Source: Ruminococcaceae bacterium UBA5413
GTDB taxonomy: Bacteria > Bacillota > Clostridia > Oscillospirales > Acutalibacteraceae
Assembly (NCBI GenBank): GCA_002409585.1
Contig: DHNP01000042.1
Coordinates: 10,112-37,105 of the forward strand
Direction: 5' to 3'
Length of the DNA: 26,994 nt
Within the stretch, counting starts at the first letter, position 1. The number at the start of each line of letters is the position of its first letter. This document shows, piece by piece, positions 15,250 to 24,122 of this stretch. The notes beneath the pieces were generated by a model. That model made no database searches and had not been told where the DNA came from. It saw only the letters and a list, made by a program, of their open reading frames with translations. Both the position numbers and the translations under genes were made by a program.

Positions 15250-15924
15250 TTACCCCTCTGCCCCGCCGTCGTCGAAATACGAAATTTCCGCGCTGAGCGG
15301 GTCGTGCCCTTTGTCAACGGCGGACGCGCTTTCTTCTTTTTCCGCGTTCACCGGCTGCGCGTCCGGACGGCTTTCTCCGGCGTGCGGCACCGGTTCTTTT
15401 TCCGGTACAGGCTCAGGCTCCGGTTTGTACGATGGTATGGCGTCTATGGCCGTAAGATGTTCTTTGTAAATACTTAAAAGCTTTGCTTTAAAGTCCGAAA
15501 CTTCTTTCTGCAGCTTTCTCAGCTCATCTTTTTTGCCCGCAAGCTGCCTGTCGTAGTCATCGGCCATGCGCTGTGCTTTTATGCCGGCGTCCTTGACTAT
15601 TATCTCGGCCTTATGCCTTGCTTCGCGTACGGAAGCATCACCGAGCTTCTGCGCGCTGATGAGGGCGTTTTTAATTTCGTCCTCCTGTGCGCGGTACTCC
15701 TCGGTCTTGTCGGCAAGTACCTTTACTTTTTCATATGCCTGGCGTTTCTCGCCGGTTAGTTTTTCTATCTGTTCGCCCTGGTCAACTACCTGCTTGTTAA
15801 GTTCTTCGAAAGATTCCCTTACGTGCTCTATAAAGCTGTCAACGTCGTCGGCGTTGTAGCCTTTGCCTTTAAGCGCGCCGGATTTCCTAAAGCTTACGTT
15901 AATGATGTCATTTAAAGACAGCAA
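15250..15924 (-). CDS. divIVA: DivIVA-domain protein
   Basis: The 224-residue product has the N-terminal DivIVA membrane-binding domain (NDIINVSFRKS...GYNADDVDSFIEHV), a long coiled coil (about residues 30-160), and a disordered Pro/Glu/Ala-rich tail. DivIVA proteins gather at curved membranes at division sites and poles and recruit partners. I choose the TTG at 15924: it has a GGGGGG site 6 bases upstream, and the resulting N-terminus MLSLNDIINV matches the family. The ATG at 15966 would add 14 unrelated residues. It lies between sepF and ileS as in many Bacillota, though ylmG and ylmH, often present here, are missing. A TATAAT lies just upstream on the minus strand (15943-15948) without a good -35. 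Confidence 0.93.
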   Translation of the reverse strand: MLSLNDIINVSFRKSGALKGKGYNADDVDSFIEHVRESFEELNKQVVDQGEQIEKLTGEKRQAYEKVKVLADKTEEYRAQEDEIKNALISAQKLGDASVREARHKAEIIVKDAGIKAQRMADDYDRQLAGKKDELRKLQKEVSDFKAKLLSIYKEHLTAIDAIPSYKPEPEPVPEKEPVPHAGESRPDAQPVNAEKEESASAVDKGHDPLSAEISYFDDGGAEG

Positions 15925-15994
15925 TAATATCCCCCCTGGTAAATTATACCCAAAATCGGGCGGCAAAACGTTGCCTTCGCCACATAAAAGAGTT

Positions 15995-16023
15995 CCGGCC
16001 GCATATTTAACATCGGCGGCCGG
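15995..16023 (-). terminator. GC-rich hairpin after sepF (weak terminator or attenuator)
   Basis: A perfect 8-bp stem CCGGCCGC/GCGGCCGG (15995-16002 with 16016-16023) lies 6 bases after the sepF stop. On the minus strand it is followed by AACTCTTTTA, a poor T-run. It may reduce rather than stop transcription into divIVA. Confidence 0.4.
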
Positions 16024-16029
16024 CAGCAG

Positions 16030-16506
16030 TTAAAAATAAACTCCGTTGTTTTCGAGTTCGTCCAGCACGTCGTCGCCTGTAAGGTCCACATTGTACGGCG
16101 TGATGATAAACGTACTCGTGGCGACTTTCTTTATCTTGCCGCCGTTTGCGTAAGCGACTCCGCTCAAAAAGTCCACTATCCTGCGTGAAATATCCTTGTT
16201 TGTATTTTCGAGGTTAAGCACTACCGTATGCATTTTGAGAAGCTCGTCGGCAATGGCGCACGTTTCTTCCCCAAAGCGCTCCGGCTTGAACAAAACGACC
16301 TGGAGCTGAGCCGTGGCATGTATATTTACGACTTTGTTGTCCTGCTCCGCCGCCTGCATGCGGCGCGCGGCGTCGCGCCTTACCTGGTCCTGGTCATAGC
16401 TTTGACGTTCGTCCTGCATTGGTTCTTCACCCACCTCATCCTCGTAATCATATTCGTCGTCAGGCGGATTCCACATATCCTTGAATTTTTCCACAAATCC
16501 CGGCAT
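16030..16506 (-). CDS. sepF: Cell division protein SepF
   Basis: The 158-residue product has an N-terminal membrane-binding segment (MPGFVEKFKDMWN), an acidic linker rich in Asp/Glu/Gln, and a C-terminal SepF domain (about residues 60-150). That domain contains VVLFKPERFGE, VVLNLENTNKDISRRIVDFLSG and the final ITPYNVDL. SepF anchors FtsZ filaments to the membrane and helps septum assembly in Gram-positive bacteria. AGGAGG lies 9 bases before the ATG. It sits in the standard yggS-sepF-divIVA order. A short perfect hairpin (16526-16544) lies just upstream of its ribosome binding site. Confidence 0.96.
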   Translation of the reverse strand: MPGFVEKFKDMWNPPDDEYDYEDEVGEEPMQDERQSYDQDQVRRDAARRMQAAEQDNKVVNIHATAQLQVVLFKPERFGEETCAIADELLKMHTVVLNLENTNKDISRRIVDFLSGVAYANGGKIKKVATSTFIITPYNVDLTGDDVLDELENNGVYF

Positions 16507-16525
16507 AACCCAGTTCCTCCTTTTA

Positions 16526-16544
16526 CCGGTTAAGGCCTAACCGG
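16526..16544. repeat. Inverted repeat before the sepF ribosome binding site
   Basis: A 7-bp perfect stem CCGGTTA/TAACCGG has a 5-base loop, in the yggS-sepF gap. It could be an mRNA hairpin affecting sepF translation or RNA processing; there is no T-run, so it is not a terminator. Confidence 0.45.
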
Positions 16545-16570
16545 CATAATTTTGAAAAAAATTAAAAGCT

Positions 16571-17305
16571 TTAAACCGTACGCGCCCTTGGGCCGTACAG
16601 CGCCGTTCCTATCCGTACCATGTTGGCGCCGGCCCTTATGGCCTGCATATAATCCGCCGACATGCCCATAGATAAATAATCCATAGATATATTATCTATT
16701 TTTTTCTTGCCGATGTCAATAAAATATTGCCTCATCCTTAAAAAATACCCGTTTGTTTCGTCATATCCCGCGTTCGCAGGCGGTATGGCCATAAGCCCGC
16801 GCACCCGCACTGCCGGCAGGGCGGCGGCCTTTTCAGCGAGGCCGCAGAGGTTTTGGGGCAAAACGCCCGACTTGTTCGGCTCTTCGCCTATATTGACTTC
16901 TATAAGGATATCGGTTGTAATATTTTTATTAACACTCAGGCGCGAAATCTCCTGAGCAAGCTTTTCGCTGTCGACGGACTGTATCATCGAGACGCGCCCT
17001 ATGAGGTACTTCACCTTATTTTTCTGCAGATGCCCTATAAAATGCAGGCTGCAGTCGGCAAGGTCGTACCGGTCGTATTTGGCGGAAAGCTCCTGTACCT
17101 TGTTTTCGCCTATGCACTTTACCCCAAGGGCTATGCTGTGGTTTATTACCTCGGCCGGAACGGTCTTTGTAGCCGCCAAAAGCGTTATATCCTCAGGCCT
17201 CCGCCCCGACTCGGCAGCCGCTTTTGCTATATTGCCCGTTATTACCTTGAAATTTTCCTCAACGTCCCTGAAACGTTCCTCAAAATCACTTGACGACTTT
17301 TCCAT
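16571..17305 (-). CDS. YggS/YlmE-family pyridoxal phosphate-binding protein
   Basis: The 244-residue product has a TIM-barrel fold like the N-terminal domain of alanine racemase. The PLP-binding Lys47 lies in LLAATKT. Also present are CIGENKVQE, HFIGHLQKNK, the VNIGEEPNKSG loop, GLMAIPP, the LSMGMSADYMQAI motif and the closing VRIGTALYG. The family keeps PLP and amino-acid pools balanced and has no clear catalytic activity. The usual motif near residue 215 is preserved. The ATG at 17305 lies inside the end of the HlyD-like gene (20-base overlap) and its ribosome binding site is weak, so it is probably translated by coupling. It precedes sepF as ylmE does in Bacillota. Confidence 0.95.
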   Translation of the reverse strand: MEKSSSDFEERFRDVEENFKVITGNIAKAAAESGRRPEDITLLAATKTVPAEVINHSIALGVKCIGENKVQELSAKYDRYDLADCSLHFIGHLQKNKVKYLIGRVSMIQSVDSEKLAQEISRLSVNKNITTDILIEVNIGEEPNKSGVLPQNLCGLAEKAAALPAVRVRGLMAIPPANAGYDETNGYFLRMRQYFIDIGKKKIDNISMDYLSMGMSADYMQAIRAGANMVRIGTALYGPRARTV

Positions 17306-18575
17306 CGTACAAATCAGTCCCTTCCGTTATGACTTCATCGTTAAGGCTCACCGTCGAGCCGGTAAGCACTTCATCTTTACCCGGGTTCTGTTCGCAGATA
17401 ACGTAACTGTCCGTGCTGAAAAGCGGTAATATCTGCCTAAATGCTATGTTGCTGCCGTTAAGGACGTAGACGCCCATTACATTTTTTTTAACTTCCTTAG
17501 TTTTTCCGTCTTTTCCCTTAGCAGGCGCCGTTACTTCGGCAAAATGCACAGCGTCTTTGCTTACCCTTATGCCGCTGTATTTACCGAGTATTATCTGCGC
17601 CGTTTCGTTCCTGATGGAGACAAGCGCCTTATCCATGCGGTCGCACTCTAAAACAACGGCGCTTTCGGAACCGCTCTTGTTTACAGCGACGGCGGAGGCC
17701 GGAACCGTACCCGATGAGACAAACGGAAAATTAAGCTGGACCCCGCTGCCTGAAATAAGGCGGCCGAGCGTATCGCCTTTGTCCGCTGAAACATTGCACA
17801 CGAAGTACCAGTCATACTCCCCGCATATTTTCCCAGCGGCACTTGATTTGGCGGCATGTGCCGTACTTTGCAGCGCCTTTACCTGCGCAGCCGTTATATT
17901 TGCCGCATCAGCATAGTCAGCCGCGGTTTCAAGCCCGTCAGTATCCTTAACGAAGTAGCCGGCCGCAGGCGAAACCAGCTTTTTCTCAGGGCTGCCGGCG
18001 GCGCTTTTGTAAGTGTCTCGCCTTGACTCAAGCGTTTTTATGCGCTGGTCGAAGTTGTTTACTTTACCCGCTATCATCTGTTTTTCATTAATAAGGTAAA
18101 GGATATTGTCGCGTTTTTCCGAAGCGCCCGTAAAGTCGCCGCTCAGCGTATTTGAAAGTATGCCTGTCAGCGTTTCGTTTATGCGGCCGGTTACCGTGTC
18201 TATGTCCGAAGCATAGGCTACGCCCGCAGACTCGAGGCTCTTAAGCTTTTCGATTTCGCTTTCGGTGCTTTCAAGGTTTCGCTGCGCCGTCGCCTGCGCC
18301 TCGGTTGCGTACACCCTCGCCACCTGCCCGCCCTTTTCTATATGGTCGCCCGTCGAAACCATATAGTCAACAACACCGCCTCCGCTGTAGTCAACGTACG
18401 TTTCCTTCCTTATTGCCACGCCTGAAACCGACAGCGAGTCGGAAGCCGTAAAGTAGGATGCCGTTTCGGTTTTATAGTCCGTATGGTGCGTCCTGTAAAA
18501 CTGGTAGCCTACGTACACGAGCAGCAGCAAAGCTATAACGGCGGACATCAGTCTTTTTGATCTGCGGCTGTCCAT
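17286..18575 (-). CDS. HlyD-family-like periplasmic adaptor / membrane fusion protein
   Basis: The 429-residue product has a basic N-terminus, one membrane helix (about residues 8-25) and an extracytoplasmic part. A barrel-sandwich (lipoyl-like) half shows SGVAIRKET, then VDYMVSTGDHIEKGGQVARVY. A helical coiled-coil region (about 95-195) follows, then the second half of the lipoyl domain (KLVSPAAGYFV) and a beta-barrel part. Proteins like this are annotated as HlyD-type efflux adaptors, yet no ABC transporter or outer channel is encoded nearby. I chose the ATG at 18575 (AAGGGG 8 bases upstream) over the GTG at 18584. It overlaps miaA by 28 bases and yggS by 20. Its place between miaA and the yggS-sepF-divIVA genes suggests an envelope or division role, which is inference. 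Confidence 0.82.
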   Translation of the reverse strand: MDSRRSKRLMSAVIALLLLVYVGYQFYRTHHTDYKTETASYFTASDSLSVSGVAIRKETYVDYSGGGVVDYMVSTGDHIEKGGQVARVYATEAQATAQRNLESTESEIEKLKSLESAGVAYASDIDTVTGRINETLTGILSNTLSGDFTGASEKRDNILYLINEKQMIAGKVNNFDQRIKTLESRRDTYKSAAGSPEKKLVSPAAGYFVKDTDGLETAADYADAANITAAQVKALQSTAHAAKSSAAGKICGEYDWYFVCNVSADKGDTLGRLISGSGVQLNFPFVSSGTVPASAVAVNKSGSESAVVLECDRMDKALVSIRNETAQIILGKYSGIRVSKDAVHFAEVTAPAKGKDGKTKEVKKNVMGVYVLNGSNIAFRQILPLFSTDSYVICEQNPGKDEVLTGSTVSLNDEVITEGTDLYDGKVVK

Positions 18576-19516
18576 CGCGGCCACCCCTTTGCTTCTATAA
18601 ATTCGGCGGCCCTGCCGTATTCTTCGGCGAAGTCAGCGCATGCGTCAACGGTTATCCAGTGTATTCCGGCGCCGCGCCTGAACCATGTCAGCTGCCGTTT
18701 TGCGTACCTGCGGGTTTCACGTTTTATCTGTTCCACCGAGTCACCAAGGGTGCATCTGCCCTCAAAGTATGGTATAAATTCCTTGTACCCTATGGCCTGC
18801 ATGGCGGTAGGCGCGTTTTTAAGTCCGGCGATTTTCCGCGCTTCCTCAGGCAGGCCGTCCGCCACCATTTTGTCCACGCGCACGTTTATACGCCCGTAGA
18901 GCGCTGCCCTGTCGGAAAAAGTAAGGCCTATAGCGCACACATCGTAAGGGGTTGGCGCTTCCCTTGAGCGCCTTACGTGCTCCGTCATAGTGACGCCGGT
19001 AACGCGGTAAATTTCTATGGCCCTTACGGTCCTGCCCAAATTGTTAGGATGTATTTTCGCAGCGGCCTCCGGGTCGAAAGACCTCAGCTCGTCCCAGAGG
19101 GCTTTAGCGCCCTCTTTCTCCGCTTTTTCGTAAAGTGCGGCACGCAGCCCGGGGTCACGGCTTTCCGGCGGAAAAGATATATTATAAAGCAATGAGCGCA
19201 CATACAGCCCTGTGCCGCCCGCTATAACCGGCAGATGCCCCCGCGCGCAAATCTCCCTTATGGTTTTTGACGCCGCTTCCACATAATCAGCCGCGCTGAA
19301 AGGCTCCCCAGGCTCAAGAAAGCCTATAAGGTGGTGGGGCACGCCGAGCATCTCTTCTTTTGACGGCTTTGCCGTGCCTATGTCCATGCCTTTATATATC
19401 TGCATTGAGTCTGCCGAGACTACCTCTCCGCCAAAGTTTTTTGCTATCACGGCGGCAAGCTTGCTTTTGCCCGAGGCAGTCGGCCCTACCACCGCGGCAA
19501 CAGGTATGCTGCCCAT
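18548..19516 (-). CDS. miaA: tRNA dimethylallyltransferase MiaA
   Basis: The 322-residue product has a P-loop GPTASGKS (residues 11-18), the SADSMQIYKGMDIGTAKP substrate-binding segment, a GGTGLYVRSLLY block and the C-terminal RYAKRQLTWFRR motif. It transfers a dimethylallyl group to A37 of tRNAs reading UNN codons, making i6A37, the substrate of MiaB, which the same gene series encodes at its start. Its ATG overlaps the mutL stop by one base (TAATG), a sign of translational coupling. The order mutL-miaA is conserved widely. Length and motifs are normal. Confidence 0.97.
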   Translation of the reverse strand: MGSIPVAAVVGPTASGKSKLAAVIAKNFGGEVVSADSMQIYKGMDIGTAKPSKEEMLGVPHHLIGFLEPGEPFSAADYVEAASKTIREICARGHLPVIAGGTGLYVRSLLYNISFPPESRDPGLRAALYEKAEKEGAKALWDELRSFDPEAAAKIHPNNLGRTVRAIEIYRVTGVTMTEHVRRSREAPTPYDVCAIGLTFSDRAALYGRINVRVDKMVADGLPEEARKIAGLKNAPTAMQAIGYKEFIPYFEGRCTLGDSVEQIKRETRRYAKRQLTWFRRGAGIHWITVDACADFAEEYGRAAEFIEAKGWPRWTAADQKD

Positions 19517-21411
19517 TACTGCACTCTCCCGAAACGGCGTTCTATGTCGCTCCTGCGGAAAATAAGACGCACGGGGCGCCCGTGCGGGCAGTACCTGACG
19601 CCGTCGTCTTCCACTCTGCCGGCTATGGCTGAAAGTTCCTCCGGCGACAGCTTGTCACCGGCTTTCACGGCGGCGCGGCAAGCCACATTATGGTATATCC
19701 ACTCTACTTTAGACGTTGTTACATCGTTTTTGTTCTCTGCAAGGTAGCCCGCTATCTCCATTACGGCGGCGCCGATGTCGCTGCCGCCGAGTATCATGGG
19801 CGCGCCCCTGACGAGCAACGTGCCGCTGCCGAAGTCCTCTATCTCGAAACCGGCCTGCGCGTAGATATCTGCCGAGTCCAAAGCGGCTGAGTACTCGTTT
19901 TTGTCGAGTGTTACCGTAACAGGCTCCAAAAGCATTTGGGTAAACTGGCGGCCGCTTTCTTTTTTGAGCTTTTCGTAAAGTATCCTCTCATGCGCGGCAT
20001 GCTTGTCTATAAGTATAAGCTCGTCGCCCCTCTCAAGGATAATGTACGTGCCGAACGCTTCACCTATAAGCCTTTGCGGGACGCTGTTTGCGTTTTGGCC
20101 GGCAATAATACATTCGGCATTGGGTCCATCGCCCGCCGCTTCCCCGCTGAGCGGCCGCATGTCTTCCGCCTCCTGCGGCTTTGTGTTTTCCGAAGCAGAC
20201 GTTTCTGAGGCGCCCGCCTTTATAATTTCTTCCCGCTCCGGAGCTTCCCTAAAGAAAGGCCCGGCAGCGCTGTCCGAAACGGCATAGCGCGGCGCCTGCC
20301 GTACGTGCGGCTGTTTTTCACAGTCGGGCATGCCCTTTGGCCTGTACGCAAAGCCGCCCCCATCGCGCCTGTCATCCGTAAAAACGGGTTTATTTACCGC
20401 CGCGGCGGGCATTTTTTCCGCCTCGTCGGTTTTAAGCGCAGTCCTTACAGCATGGTATACCGCGCTGAAGACCGGCCTTTCGTTTATGAACCTCACTTCC
20501 ATTTTTGAAGGGTGTACGTTTACGTCTACCGTACCGTAAGGTATGCCTATGTAAAGCACGCACGACGGAACCTTGCCAACCATCAGCGAGCCCTTGTAGG
20601 CTTCTTCCAAAGCGACGGCGGCCGTCCTGCTTTTTACGTAACGCCCGTTTATAAAAAAGTTCTGCATGCTTCTGTTCGGGCGCGCCGCAGACGGCCTGCA
20701 CACAAAGCCTGAAACGCGAACACCGTCAAGCTCGTAATCAACGGGTATGAGCCCCGACGTAAATTCCCTGCCGTAAACGGCAAAAACAGCCGACTTTGCC
20801 TTACCGTCGCCCGGCGTATGGAGCGTTTCGCGGCCGTCGCGCAGAAACCGGAACGAAACCTCAGGGTGCGAAAGGGCCGTTTTGTCTACTACCGCCGCGG
20901 CGGCGTTGCTCTCGGTAACGTCTTTTTTAAGGAACTTCATCCTCGCCGGAGTATTGTAAAAGATGTCGCGCACAACTATGGTAGTGCCAGCCGGGCAGCC
21001 CGCGTCGCCCAGCTCTCCGGCTTCGCCGCCGCTTATGCTGAACTTTGTGCCGGCAAGCTCGTCTTTCGTACGCGTTATAAGCCCAACATGAGAAACCGCC
21101 GCAACGGACGCAAGCGCCTCGCCCCTGAAGCCTAAAGTGCCGATATTTTCAAGGTCGTCTTTTTTTAATATCTTGCTCGTCGCGTGGCGCATAAACGCTG
21201 TTTTTACGTCTCCGCGCGCTATGCCGCAGCCGTCGTCGCTGACGCGCATAAAGGTCTTCCCGCCGTTTTGTATTTCTACTGTAACGGCTGACGCGCCCGC
21301 GTCTACGGAATTTTCGGCAAGCTCTTTTATTACAGACGCGGGGCGTTCCACAACTTCCCCAGCGGCTATGAGTTCAGCTACGTGCTTGTCCAAAACGTTT
21401 ATTTTTCCCAT
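19516..21411 (-). CDS. mutL: DNA mismatch repair protein MutL (endonuclease type)
   Basis: The 631-residue product has an N-terminal GHKL ATPase domain (ELAENSVDAGAS, DDGCGI, ATSKI, GFRGEAL) and the YNTPARMKFLKK block. A variable Ala/Glu/Pro-rich linker (about residues 335-445) leads to a C-terminal dimerisation domain. That domain carries the endonuclease motif D469-K-H-A-x2-E475-x4-E480, which is usually DQHA; here Gln is replaced by Lys. C-terminal CxxC-like and CPHGRP elements (YCPHGRPVRL) are also seen. It therefore belongs to the nicking MutL class of bacteria lacking MutH. GAGGAGG lies 6 bases before the ATG. It follows mutS by 34 bases and overlaps miaA by one base. Confidence 0.97.
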   Translation of the reverse strand: MGKINVLDKHVAELIAAGEVVERPASVIKELAENSVDAGASAVTVEIQNGGKTFMRVSDDGCGIARGDVKTAFMRHATSKILKKDDLENIGTLGFRGEALASVAAVSHVGLITRTKDELAGTKFSISGGEAGELGDAGCPAGTTIVVRDIFYNTPARMKFLKKDVTESNAAAAVVDKTALSHPEVSFRFLRDGRETLHTPGDGKAKSAVFAVYGREFTSGLIPVDYELDGVRVSGFVCRPSAARPNRSMQNFFINGRYVKSRTAAVALEEAYKGSLMVGKVPSCVLYIGIPYGTVDVNVHPSKMEVRFINERPVFSAVYHAVRTALKTDEAEKMPAAAVNKPVFTDDRRDGGGFAYRPKGMPDCEKQPHVRQAPRYAVSDSAAGPFFREAPEREEIIKAGASETSASENTKPQEAEDMRPLSGEAAGDGPNAECIIAGQNANSVPQRLIGEAFGTYIILERGDELILIDKHAAHERILYEKLKKESGRQFTQMLLEPVTVTLDKNEYSAALDSADIYAQAGFEIEDFGSGTLLVRGAPMILGGSDIGAAVMEIAGYLAENKNDVTTSKVEWIYHNVACRAAVKAGDKLSPEELSAIAGRVEDDGVRYCPHGRPVRLIFRRSDIERRFGRVQ

Positions 21412-21445
21412 TTTGCGCCTCCTCTGCGCCGGCAGCGGCAGCAGT

Positions 21446-24064
21446 TCAGCTTTTCGCTATTTTTACAAGGCTGAAAAGCTCGTTCATACATTCTATAGGG
21501 GTAAGAGTGTCTATGTCTATACTTTTAAGCCTGCTCATAATTTCCGAGTACTGCGGCGGCAGGATTGACATCTGCCCGTTTGCGGCATCTTCTTTTTTCC
21601 TGAGCCCCTTTAGCTTTGGCGCAACGCCGTCACGTTCCAGCCCCGCGAGTATCTTCTTAGCGCGCGAAGTTATCCTGTCAGGCACGCCGGCAAGCTTAGC
21701 TACCTCTATGCCGTAGCTGTCGTCGGCTCCGCCGCGGACTATCCGCCGCAGAAACGTTATGTCGTCGCCGCGCTTTTTTACCGCTATGTTGTAATTTTTA
21801 ACGCCGTCGATGGAGTCCTCAAGTTCCGTCATCTCGTGGTAATGCGTAGCGAAAAGCGTCTTTGCGCCGAGCTGCTTTTTGTCAGAAACATACTCAACGA
21901 CCGCGCGCGCTATGCTCATGCCGTCGTAAGTGGATGTACCGCGGCCTATCTCGTCAAGTATAAGCAGGCTGTCGGGAGTAGCCTCCCTTACTATCTCTGC
22001 TACCTCCGACATTTCCACCATAAACGTCGAATGGCCCGCAACAAGGTCGTCCGAAGCGCCCACCCGCGTAAAAACGGCGTCCGTAATGCCTATCTCCGCG
22101 CTTTCCGCCGGTACAAAGCAGCCTGTCTGCGCCATTATGACTATAAGCGCCGTCTGCCGCATATACGTCGATTTGCCCGCCATGTTGGGGCCTGTTATGA
22201 TAAGCGTCCTGTTTTCATTTTTGTCCAGAAGCACGTCGTTCGGTACGAAAGGCTCCTTTGTCACCGCTTCCACAACAGGATGGCGGCTTCCCTTTAAAAC
22301 TATCCTTCCGCTTAAGTTTATCTCCGGCCTTACGTAGTTTCTGTCTGCGGCGACCTGCGCAAACGACAGCAGCACGTCGAGCTTTGCAACAGCGCCCGCC
22401 GTTTTCTGCACCCTGTCCATCTGAGCGGCCGTCTGCCTGCGCACATCGTCAAAAAGCCTGTACTCAAGCTGCACGGACTTTTCATGCGCCCCGAGTATGC
22501 GCCCTTCAAGCTCCTTTAACTCAGGCGTTATGAACCTTTCGCAGTTTACAAGCGTCTGCTTGCGTATGTACTCGGCCGGCGCCTTATCCTTATACGCATT
22601 GCTTATCTCTATGTAATAACCGAATACGCGGTTATAACCTATTTTAAGCTTCGGGATGCCGGTCTTTTCACGCTCCCCGGCTTCTATTTTGGCAATAATC
22701 CCGCGGCCGTCGCTCATGTCGCCCTTTAAGGCGTCCAGCTCAGCGCTGTAGCCTTGTTTTATTATGCCGCCTTCCCTTACGGAAAACGGCGGCTCGTCGA
22801 CTATGGCGCTCTCTATAAGCTTATATATATCGCTTAACGTGTCCATACCGTTATATATTTCCCGCAGCAAATCAGACTTGGCGTCTTTAAGCGCCGCCTT
22901 AAGGGGCGGGAGCTTTTCCGCAGTAGCCGAAAGGCTTTTAAGCTCCCTGCCGTTTGCCGAGCCGTAAACTATGCGCGACATAAGCCGCTCAAGGTCATGC
23001 ACGCCCGAAAGCTGGTGCGAAATGCCGTCGCGGAGGATGGCATCGCCGAAAAGCTCCTCCACAGCGTTGAGCCTGCGGCTTATCCTCGCGGGGCTTAAAA
23101 GCGGCCTTTCAACGCAGCTGCGCATGAGCCTTTTGCCCATGGCCGTCTGCGTCCTGTCAAGCACCCACAGGAGCGAGCCGCGTTTCTCTTTTCCGCGCAT
23201 TGTTTCGAGCAGCTCGAGGTTCCTCCGCGCAGTGAGGTTAAGCTTCATGTACTGCCTGCCGCTGTATATATCTATGCTTCCAATGCGCTCAAGGCCGGTT
23301 TTTTCGGTTGACTTAAGGTACCCGAAAAGCGCGCCCGCCGCACAGACTATGCCCTGCCTGCCGGACAGGCCGAGCTCGTCAAGGTTCTTTTTATGGAACT
23401 GGTTTAAAAGGCATTCGCGGCATTTATCCCCGCCGTACTCGTCGTCACCCGCAAGCTCGACGCTTGCGCTAAGGCGGTTTTTAATAAACCCGTCAAGGCC
23501 GCCTAAGTCAAGGGCGCCTTGGTTTATGAGTACTTCGCTCGGCGAAAAGCGCGCAAGCTCGTCCTCAGTCTGCCTTTCAAGCTCCGCTCCGCTTTCAGCC
23601 GAAAGGGAAGCGGCGTGCATTTCGCCGGTAGAAACGTCCGCAAAGCATATGCCGGCTTTGCCTTCATTAACAAAGAGTGAGCATATAAAATTGTTTTTAG
23701 TTTCGTCGAGCATGCTGCTCTCAAGCACTGTGCCCGGCGTGATTACCCGTATTATATCACGCTTTACAAGGCCCTTCGCAAGCGCGGGGTCTTCCATCTG
23801 CTCGCATATGGCGACTTTATGCCCTTTAGCTATAAGCTTTGCCACGTACGTTTCATAGCTGTGAAAAGGCACGCCGCACATGGGGGCGCGCTCCGGCTGC
23901 CCGCAGTCGCGCCCCGTAAGCGTAAGGTCAAGTTCCTTTGACACAAGCTTCGCGTCGTCGTAGAACATCTCGTAAAAATCGCCGAGGCGGAAAAATAAAA
24001 TCGTATCCGGATACTTTTTTTTCATTTCAAAATACTGTTCCATCATTGGGGAAAGGGTTGCCAA
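21446..24064 (-). CDS. mutS: DNA mismatch repair protein MutS
   Basis: The 872-residue product has an N-terminal mismatch-binding domain with the Phe-x-Glu motif in GDFYEMF. Connector, lever and clamp domains follow, and an ABC-type ATPase with Walker A TGPNMAGKST (residues 624-633), a LILDEIGRGTSTYDG Walker B block, and the ATHYHEMTELE switch. It recognises mispairs and recruits MutL. The start is TTG at 24064 with GGAGG 9 bases upstream; the family-typical N-terminus (LSPMMEQYFEMK) begins three residues later, so the start is well supported. The C-terminal end ELFSLVKIAKS follows the usual bacterial pattern. It lies 58 bases after the Com_YlbF gene with no hairpin between. Confidence 0.98.
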   Translation of the reverse strand: MATLSPMMEQYFEMKKKYPDTILFFRLGDFYEMFYDDAKLVSKELDLTLTGRDCGQPERAPMCGVPFHSYETYVAKLIAKGHKVAICEQMEDPALAKGLVKRDIIRVITPGTVLESSMLDETKNNFICSLFVNEGKAGICFADVSTGEMHAASLSAESGAELERQTEDELARFSPSEVLINQGALDLGGLDGFIKNRLSASVELAGDDEYGGDKCRECLLNQFHKKNLDELGLSGRQGIVCAAGALFGYLKSTEKTGLERIGSIDIYSGRQYMKLNLTARRNLELLETMRGKEKRGSLLWVLDRTQTAMGKRLMRSCVERPLLSPARISRRLNAVEELFGDAILRDGISHQLSGVHDLERLMSRIVYGSANGRELKSLSATAEKLPPLKAALKDAKSDLLREIYNGMDTLSDIYKLIESAIVDEPPFSVREGGIIKQGYSAELDALKGDMSDGRGIIAKIEAGEREKTGIPKLKIGYNRVFGYYIEISNAYKDKAPAEYIRKQTLVNCERFITPELKELEGRILGAHEKSVQLEYRLFDDVRRQTAAQMDRVQKTAGAVAKLDVLLSFAQVAADRNYVRPEINLSGRIVLKGSRHPVVEAVTKEPFVPNDVLLDKNENRTLIITGPNMAGKSTYMRQTALIVIMAQTGCFVPAESAEIGITDAVFTRVGASDDLVAGHSTFMVEMSEVAEIVREATPDSLLILDEIGRGTSTYDGMSIARAVVEYVSDKKQLGAKTLFATHYHEMTELEDSIDGVKNYNIAVKKRGDDITFLRRIVRGGADDSYGIEVAKLAGVPDRITSRAKKILAGLERDGVAPKLKGLRKKEDAANGQMSILPPQYSEIMSRLKSIDIDTLTPIECMNELFSLVKIAKS

Positions 24065-24122
24065 AGTTTACCGCCTCCACATTAATTACTTTAGCCTTGC
24101 TTAAATTTTGCCGTCCTGCCGT

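Noticed and set aside
22971..23858. Long plus-strand frame (295 codons) opposite mutS
   Set aside because: Ser/Pro/Arg-rich shadow of the mutS coding strand with no domain; mutS is intact.
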